Positions 29,101 to 38,100 of a stretch of DNA of 64,000 nucleotides are shown here, one piece after another. Source of the stretch: Tiliqua scincoides (lineage: Eukaryota > Chordata > Lepidosauria > Squamata > Scincidae); the NCBI RefSeq assembly GCF_035046505.1, contig NC_089829.1, forward strand, positions 4,634,001-4,698,000, read 5' to 3'. The notes below the pieces were generated by a model that saw nothing but the letters and a program-made list of their open reading frames with translations, was not told the DNA's origin and did not search any database. The first letter of the stretch is position 1, and each line of letters starts with the position of its first letter. The position numbers and the translations under genes were made by a program.

Positions 29101-32100
29101 ACTCCAGGCAACCAGATATAACTGGGACCCTACACACATAAAGCAAGTTCTTCACCACCAAGGTATGGTCCCTGCTTCAGAGGCAAAAACGAGACAGCAA
29201 AGCTCCCACCGTAAGCTTGGCTGCCATTTTGTCTCCCCTGCTCTCAGAACAGTGTCACGTAGCAGCTGTTCTGCCTGGCCAAGAATGTCACTGTAATGAA
29301 TGCCGCACCACTTCTTTTCCTCTTCCCTCCCCGCTGGTTTTTCCCTTCCTCTTAGGGCCACAAGCTATTGCTTTAAACCAGTGGTTCACACACATCTAGC
29401 ACCAGGACCCACCTTTTAGAATGAGAATCTGTTGGGACCCACCAGAAGTGATATCATGACTGGAAGTGACATCATCAAGCAAGAAAATTTTTAACAACCC
29501 TAGGCTGCAATCCTAGCCACAGTTACCCAGGAGTAAGTACCATTCATTATAATTGCTAAAAGATTGTACATAGCAACTTGTTAAAAGTACAGGTCTGTAA
29601 CATTTCTCCAAATACAGTCACATACCATGGTAGCATCAAGTTTAATATATTAAAAATAAAACATTGGCATGAATGGGGACCCACCTGAAACTGGCTCGCA
29701 ACCCACCTAGTGGGTCCCGACCCACAGTTTGAGAAACACTGCTTTAAACGACATACCTCCATAGATGCTTTAGAAGAAAGGATGCACAGAAATGGAGGAA
29801 ACGAACAACACATGGAAAGCAGAACATGGCGTTTGCCTTAGGGTGGGCTGGTCGATCCGCTGGGTGGCGGACTGACAAGGGATCACCACTAACTGCCCCA
29901 CTTAGGGGGACCAAAAACATAAATATCCAGCAGAAAGGCCCAGAAGTACCACTACCGAGCAGTGGCTGGAGAAAAGGATGGAGGCAGTTTGTGGTTGCCT
30001 AGCAACCGGATGCGTTGGAATGTCATTGGAAGCAGGTGAGTGCCTCACCTGACCGTGACCACACCCTCCCCCATGTTCCAAGGGCCAGAGAAGCCATGCG
30101 CAGCCTCATGCGGAGCCTCTCCAGCTCTCGGAAGGCCTTCTGAGCTCTTTGGAAGGCCTTAGAAAGAGACGTCCGGTTTGGGGGGAATTAGGAATTAGAA
30201 GGCTGAGGCATTAGAAGGCCGTCTAAGGGTCGGAGAGGCCACACACGGCCTCTCCAGCCCTCAGAACACCTCCAGGGGTTGTGTCCAGCACTGTGTCCAG
30301 GCAACACAGGGGCTGTTTTCGGACTGAAGGGGCTGTGTCCAGAAGTGATGTCGCTTCTGGGTCAGGGGTTACCAGGACGCCATGTGCCTCCCTGGCACAA
30401 GACGTCATGGCATGTCATGGTGGCCCCAGGGTGGTGAAGTGGTTTGGGAGGTGGACTCAGACCTGAGGAAGGTCCAGTTTCAAATCCCCCCTCAGCCACA
30501 AAGCTTCCTGGGTGACCTTGGGCCAGTCATTTTCTCTCAGCCTCACTTACCTCACAGGGTTGTTGTGAGGAGTAAAGGACGAGAGCAGCCGTGTACACCA
30601 CCCTGAGCTCTTTGGGGGAAGGGCAGCATAAAAATGTAATAAATAAATAAATAAATAAATCCCCCCCCCCCCCGCTAGCAACCACACAACATGCTCCTGG
30701 ATGCTTGCAAGAAGTGGCCACAAGAGAGCAGCCTGTCGTTGCTAGGCAACCACAAGACGCTGTCACTGCATCCCGTGGCTGCCTGGCAACCCCCTGAACG
30801 CCTGCAGGAAGTGGTTACAAAGTCACAGGCTGCGTTTGATTTTGAGATCGGAGATGGGAGGAAATGACGTTTCCAGCATGACTCAAGCATGTTTCCATGT
30901 GGCTCATTTAAAAAAAAAAAAAGATAAAGTGCATTGAAATCAATTGCACGGAAGCTGCCACGCTTGCTCCCATTAGAAATCAACGCATGGAGCTGTCCAT
31001 CTTTCCTAGCTCTGAACTCATGTTTCAAATTGCTAGCATGATGAGCATGCTAGAAGGTGAAAAAAGAACATGACCTGAGCATGCTGGAAGAGAAAAAAAA
31101 AAAAAGAATAATACTCAGTGCTTCTAGCCTTAGAAGCTGAAAAATGAACGCAGACACTCGGTTGCAAGGTAGGAAGTAACATGCAATTGCCAAGCAATTC
31201 TCTTTGCAGGCTGACCCAGGTCTCAGGTCTCTCTTTGCAGGTTGACCCAGAAGAGACAGAAGGTTGCTCGTCCTGCAAGATGACAACCATTTTAATTACT
31301 GTATTGTTATTTGTTGAGCGCCTCAGTTCTGTTGTGAGAAAAAAGGGTAAAAACCCTTAAGAAATAAAAACAAAATTAAAAATATGCAGTTGGTAGGCAG
31401 CCACAAGATGCCTCTGTCTTCTCCGTCCATAAAATGGAAGGCATTTTATCAAAATAAATGAATAAAAAGTAGTAATAGGGTGCAATCCTAACCCACTTTC
31501 CAGCACCAACATAAGGGCAATGCAGCTCCGAGGTAAGGGAACAAACATTGCCATAGCTTGAGGAGGCCTCCATGACTGCCCCCCCCAACTGCAGAATGAA
31601 GCACATGCCCCACTGGCACAGCTATGCCAGTGCTGTAAAGTTGGTTAGGATTGCGCCCTTAGTTGTATAATGCCACCCTCGGGACACGGTACCTTTTGGA
31701 AAGAGTAAGATAACAGACTCCTGCCCCAAAGAGCTCACAATCTAAAAGAGGGGCAAAGAAGGTGATGGCAGGGGGGTGGGGTGAGGAAGGGAACTGAGTA
31801 TTATTTTATGCACACATAGCTTGTGTGCAGACTAGGGAACTAGAGGGCACATGCACTAAAGGTTTCATGGAAAATGTGAGTTTTGAGGAAGTGTTTGAAG
31901 CAAAAGGAGAGGCGCCACACAAGTGATATGGGAGGCAGATCAAGGCATAAGGGAGAGTAAGGGAAGAGTAGCTAAAGCAGCAATTTTCATTGTTTTTCTT
32001 CTCATGACGCACTGACCTCTATGATCTTCTCAATTGTCTTCATCTCTTATGATGTGACTTCTGGGAGACTTGTCCGGGTTCTGTGGCTGTTTTTAGGGCA

Positions 32101-35100
32101 ACTGTCTGTCCTCTTTCTTCCACCAGTGGAGGAAGGGGGACAGACAATTTGTTACTACAGAATTACCCTAGAAATAGAGCTACAGAAAGACGAATTTTTC
32201 AGCAATTTTCAATGCTGTGCTCCAAACTCCATCAGCATACCCGTGGATATTTCACAGCACCCCAATGTGCTGTGGCACACCAGTTGATAATTGCTGCGCT
32301 AGATGGAACAGCTGACACCCACCTTTTATGGGAGTAGAAGCACCAAAAAAGCAAACATGTGCAGACAGTTGCTTTGTACCGGCTGTTGTGAGTTATGACA
32401 GGGCTTTGTGTATTAGAGTGGGGGGGGGGGATCACCAAGCAAGTTGAGATGAGAGTCTCCACTGAGAAGGATTCTCCACCATGTGTTGGAATGAACACTT
32501 GACACATCAGCTGCAGGGGGGCAGGAGGAGGGGAACTATGAGCAAATGACCAGCCTTATGACTGTTTCACAAAAGATATGGGGCCAAGGAGGTCCTCGCG
32601 CAGAGAACAAGCTGATATACATCACCCACCAGGGAGAGATGATTAATAATAATTATTATTTCATAAGACGCCTGCGTTGGCTTGGTCATGTCGTGAGAAT
32701 GGATGATGGCCGGATCCCAAAGGATCTCCTCTATGGAGAACTCGTGCAAGGAAAGCGCCCTACAGGTAGACCACAGCTGCGAAACAAGGACATCTGCAAG
32801 AGGGATCTGAAGGCCTTAGGGATGGACCTCAACAAGTGGGAAACCCTGGCCTCTGAGTGGCCCGCTTGGAGGCAGGCTGTGCAGCATGGCCTTTCCCAGT
32901 TTGAAGAGACACTTTGCCAACAGTCTGAGGCTAAGAGGCAAAGAAGGAAGGCCCATAGCCAGGGAGACAGACCAGGGACAGACTGCACTTGCTCCCGGTG
33001 TGGAAGGGATTGTCACTCCCGGATTGGCCTTTTCAGCCACACTAGACGCTGTGCCAGAACCACCTTTCAGAGCGCGATACCATAGTCTTTCGAGACTGAA
33101 GGTTGCCAATACAATACAATATTTCATAAGTGACAGAAAAAACAAAGCACTGGAAATGGGAATGAAATTCACAAAGAACAAGACCCTGTCTGGAAAGTTA
33201 CAATCTAAGTAGAGAGGCACAAATGAAAAAGAGAAGGAAGAGAGATACAAAGAGGGAGAGAGGCATTAAGTTAAAATTGCTTCAATGGCAGGGAAAGTGT
33301 CACCTGTTGAACTTCTACCTGCCAGGCAGCTGTTAAGGACCAGCAGGTCAGGCACGTGCTCAGCGACTGTTAAGAAAGGGTGCCTGTGTGCTGAATGAAC
33401 TGCTGCAAAAATTATCAGTACAGAAGCCAGCTGCAACTGCACAGCTCACATGGCCATTAACGTCATGACAGGTATGGAGACAGACAAAGCAGGCTCAGAC
33501 TGGATCCTCCCCTCGAACACAGCGACTTGAGGCACACAGTTCTTCCCCCATCCCCAAACACACACTTTTCTCGTCCCCATTTCCACATAACTCAACCACA
33601 AGGGCTCTGTTGAACTACAGCTGTTGGCATGCACAGTGGCGCAAGAGCGCACCTGACGCCAACCGGGCAAAAGGACATCCATCTGCAGCAACTCAGGCCA
33701 AGCACTGCGCCCAGCTGGGCTCGCTGCCCAACTCTGGCTCTCCTGGCCCTCACATAGCTACTTTCTGTGAGTGAATGAACAGAGCAGTGTTTCTCAAACT
33801 GTGGGTCGGGACCCCCAGGTGGTTTGCGAGCCAATTTCAGGTGGGCCCCCATTCATTTCAATATTTCACTTTTAATATATTAGACTTGATGCTACCATGG
33901 TATGCGACTGCATTGGGAAAATGTTACAGACCTGTACTTTAAACAAGCTACTATGTATATTCTTTTTACAATGATAGTAAATGGGATTGACTCCTGGGTA
34001 AGTGTAGGTAAGATTACAGCCTAGGATTGGTAAAAAATTTTTCCTGCTTGATGATGTCACTTCCGGTCATGGCTTCAATTCCAGTGGGTTCTGACAGATT
34101 CTCATTCTAAAAAGTGGGTCCTGATGCCAAATGTGTGAGAACCACTGGAATAGAGGGATACTATCTAAGATGGTATAGGTGGGAATATACAGAATCCAGT
34201 GGGAGAGCACTTCAACTTCCTTCCTGCAGGATGTCATTTCTGGATACAAACTGGGGTTGCCATCCCGTTGAAAGAATTCCTTGAATAATCCAAAATGCTT
34301 CCTGAATTGGAGCAATTTACGCAGGTGCTGCAGTAAGCATTGTTGACTGAGAGGCATTCCCCCTTCTCACACACCGGAAGAAATGCTCACCATTGGCAAC
34401 TGGCATTAGCATTTTTTTTTAATTCACCAGCCTTTAAAAATAATCTGCTGACTGTATAATTGGGCATCTTTAGTCAAAATATTCAATAGAATAATCAGAT
34501 GACGTTGACTAAAAATTGCATTGCAGTGATCTGTGAACACTCAATTACAAACCAGTTTGCTTGACCCAGCCTTGCAAAGCAGCCCAAGTTCCACCTCAAC
34601 ATTCAAAAGGTTTTATTAGTACAGAGCATGCAGGCAAACTCCTTGCACACAGAAAGCTAGCAATGCAGGGAGGAGGTTGGCTAGAATCCATCTCCCTGTC
34701 ATGCTAGTTTGCCAAGTGCAGGCATTTTATTTATTTAGTATGGAAGATCATTCTGTCTTCTGTATTGCTTAGCATGGAAACCCAGGCACTGGCTTGCCAT
34801 TATATCTGCCATTTGCAAGAATGTAGGCCTCAGTGTAGGTGTAAATCAGATTTCCCTGGTCCACTCTAGTTGTCAAAGCAGGGTGTCCAGGTGAGATAGA
34901 GGGGATACAACTCAGTGTTACACTATAGGTCCTTGCTCAGCAAGCAGAAAATCTCTGGTTTGATTCCCAGTGCCTCCAAATAGGAGGGGAAAAAAACTCC
35001 TGATACCTTCAAGAACTGCTAGCAGTCAGTGCTGAAAACACTCCACTAGATGGATCAATGTCCATCTCAGCTGGCAACAGCTTCCTATGGGCAATCCAAT

Positions 35101-38100
35101 TCCAATTCACCCTTAATTGCAGGAGGCACGTGGACATGCAGGAAGAATTAATTGTCAAAATATCCCCCTTCAGACAAATTGAGAGAGGGGGATTTCTCTA
35201 GCTCTTTCTTTCCTTAGGCTCAAAAACTATAATCTCCTCCATAGTTACTTGACCCTATTGCAGCTGTTGTCGCAGAAAGGCTTTCGGAGGGGACTATTTA
35301 TTCCCCGCACCCAAAGCAGCCTCAATTCCCAAAACTTGCAGACACAATTATAAGGAAAAGGAGGAGGCGAGACAGTAGACCAGGCTATCAGACTGGTTGA
35401 TGGGATGGAACAATCTCCTCAGACAATCAGCTTAAGGTTGGTGCACCCTGGCTGCCTGCCTCCAAGAATGGAGAACCCCTCCATCCAAACGTGGTGCAAG
35501 ACCAACAGACCTCTGCAGTTTGTCCCCAGCGCTTGGCATAGAGATATACTGCCAATGGTCATGGAGGTGCCATCATGACCGACAGCAGGCAATACGAATA
35601 GGGGAGAGAGCATTTCCCTTCCTACATATGTTTATATCATTCTTTAAACAACGATAAGGCAACTATCACTGCATTTGGGGCCGCTCACTTCCTATATTAA
35701 AACTGTAGGACTATTTGCAGCTGCCCTTGAGACAGTCTTAGGGTGCAATCCTAACCAACTTTCCAGCAGCGAGGTAAGAGCAAGGCAGCTCCCAGGTAAG
35801 AAAACAAACACTCCCTTACCTAGAGGAGCCCTCTCTTACTGCCACCAACTGCAGGCTGCAGTGCATGCCCATTGGCACAGCTATGCCAGTGCTGGAAAGT
35901 AGGTTAGGATTTGGGCCTGAAGCTTTTACTTCTTGAAGTCACTTTTCTATTTTAAATAAAAATACAAAGCGAGCATCCAATAATGACAATATAAGTGATG
36001 CTAAAAATGTGTAAGTGATGCTAGAAATGTAATTTCTTTAAAGGCAAAGGTCAGTTACCACCTCCCCACTGCTCCAAGCAGAGCCTGCATAGCTGTGGAA
36101 CCCCCCCCCCCCATTGAAACTGACAAAGTGTTCTTCCCAGCTTGCATTCCAGAACAAGCCTTCCTATCTTCCTGCCCTGCTGGTGAGGCTTCCCAGAGAC
36201 ATCTGGTAGGCCACTGTAGCAAGCAGAATGCTTGGACCTGATCCAGCAAGGCTCATTTATGATCTTACTAGCCAGGGGTGAAACTCAGCACTAGAATCAC
36301 CAAGTTCGATGGTAGCTTACACCCAGGTAGAAGAAGCTAGGAACAAACAGGACAGGCATGAAGGCTCAGAGGCACCTATGGGCTTGAATCATTCCCAACA
36401 ACATTCACCCAGGGTGTGGGGGAGGAATTCACTGTGCCTCTGCAATCAATATAACCAGATGATTCACTATTTATTCCCAGTGTGGGAACATGGCAGAATT
36501 ATTCACGCTCAGATGGAGGCTCTATGCTGTATCTCTGCATGAGTCGCTGCTTCACCTTTGCCTTTTTTCCTCAAGAAGAGGCAGCTTTCTCTTGTACTTG
36601 ACTCCTTCCCAATCAACCGTTGGGTCTCAGTAGTGGTCATGGTTGCATCAGGGAACAACCAAACGATCCAGGGAGGTGAGCAGAACCCCCGGAAGAAACT
36701 GCCCACTGCACTTGTGCGTAAGTCATTACTCTGACATTGCCTCTTTCCAACCAGAAGGTATGCCCATGGAGCAACACAGGGGCATAAAGCAAGTCTTATT
36801 TTAACACAGCCTTATACTTGCCAAGAGTTCAGAACAAGTCACCCCCCCCCCACACACACTTTTCATTTAGATAGAAAAATATACACAAAAACTTTGGGGA
36901 GTGCTGTTGTAGTGCATGATCTGTATTCCCCCTTACAAAACACACAAACCGTGGCATTATACAAGCGGTGGGCATTTGAAAACATTCCTCCTGGTAGTGC
37001 TGACTACCCAATATCCGGGCATGACCCTAGGGGGAGAGAGAAAAATTCAGCTGGGCAAGAAAAGGCCCCCAAATGGTGGAATGTGAAGAATTCATTCCAA
37101 GATGAGCTATCTGATAGAAGCAGCTGAGCTCAGTCCTTTGCTTGCAAAACACAAACTGGACATGCTTTTCCTCCAACAAGAGAAAATGCTAACTCTGGTC
37201 TGGGTGGCAGGTGGAAGCTTTTCCATCAACCTCAAGTTATTCCAAGAAACACAAAAAATTCAAAATCAAAGCAGCTTCCAGTTTGCCCTGGAAACAAATT
37301 CCAATTTAATGTTAGGCTAAGGCAGCCATTTTCAACCACTGTGCCATGGCACACTGGTGTGCCGCAAGTGGTCCACAGATGTACCACAGGAATTTGGGGA
37401 AAGATCATTTATTAGTAGGGCCAACGGGGTTGTGAGCCCCCCACGGGCAGTACTGTGTGCCTCGTCAATTGGCAAAAACCTGATGGTGTGCCTTGACAAT
37501 TTTAGTGCCTTGTCAGCGTGCCATGAGATGAAAAAGATTGAAAATCGCTGGGCTAAGGCCTAGCAGCAGGCCTTAAGGCAGTGATTCCTGAACTGTGAGC
37601 TGGAGCTGCAGACACCAGCCAGGGGAGGCTTGGAATCCTCATGAAAAACCAGCCGCCCTATACAATGTATAGGATTGTAGACCTAATGGGGAGCTGCAAC
37701 CAATGGACCAGTGGGTCAAGGGAGTTGCTAGCGGAAAAAACTTGGACACCACTGCCTTAAGGGGTTGAAAGCCAGAGGTAGCAGCTCAGGTACGAGAGCT
37801 AACCTGCTCCAGCTCTTGCCTCTGCCACAAGTTCCCCTTGGTCACCTCAGGCAAGCCACTTAACCAACTCTGCAACATGAGAGTGCCGATACTAGCCTGC
37901 CTCACAGGGTTGTTGTAAAGACTGATGAAATATGACAGTGCTTGTGAAACACTTGGAGAATGAAAGCGAGATATACAAATTCCAATGATTATCTCTTGTC
38001 ATTGTAAAAACGTAGGAAGCTGCCATGTAGGAAGCAAGCCAGGGCATTGACACATCTAGTACAGCATCAGTAACACCAACTGGCAGTATCTCCCCAGGGT

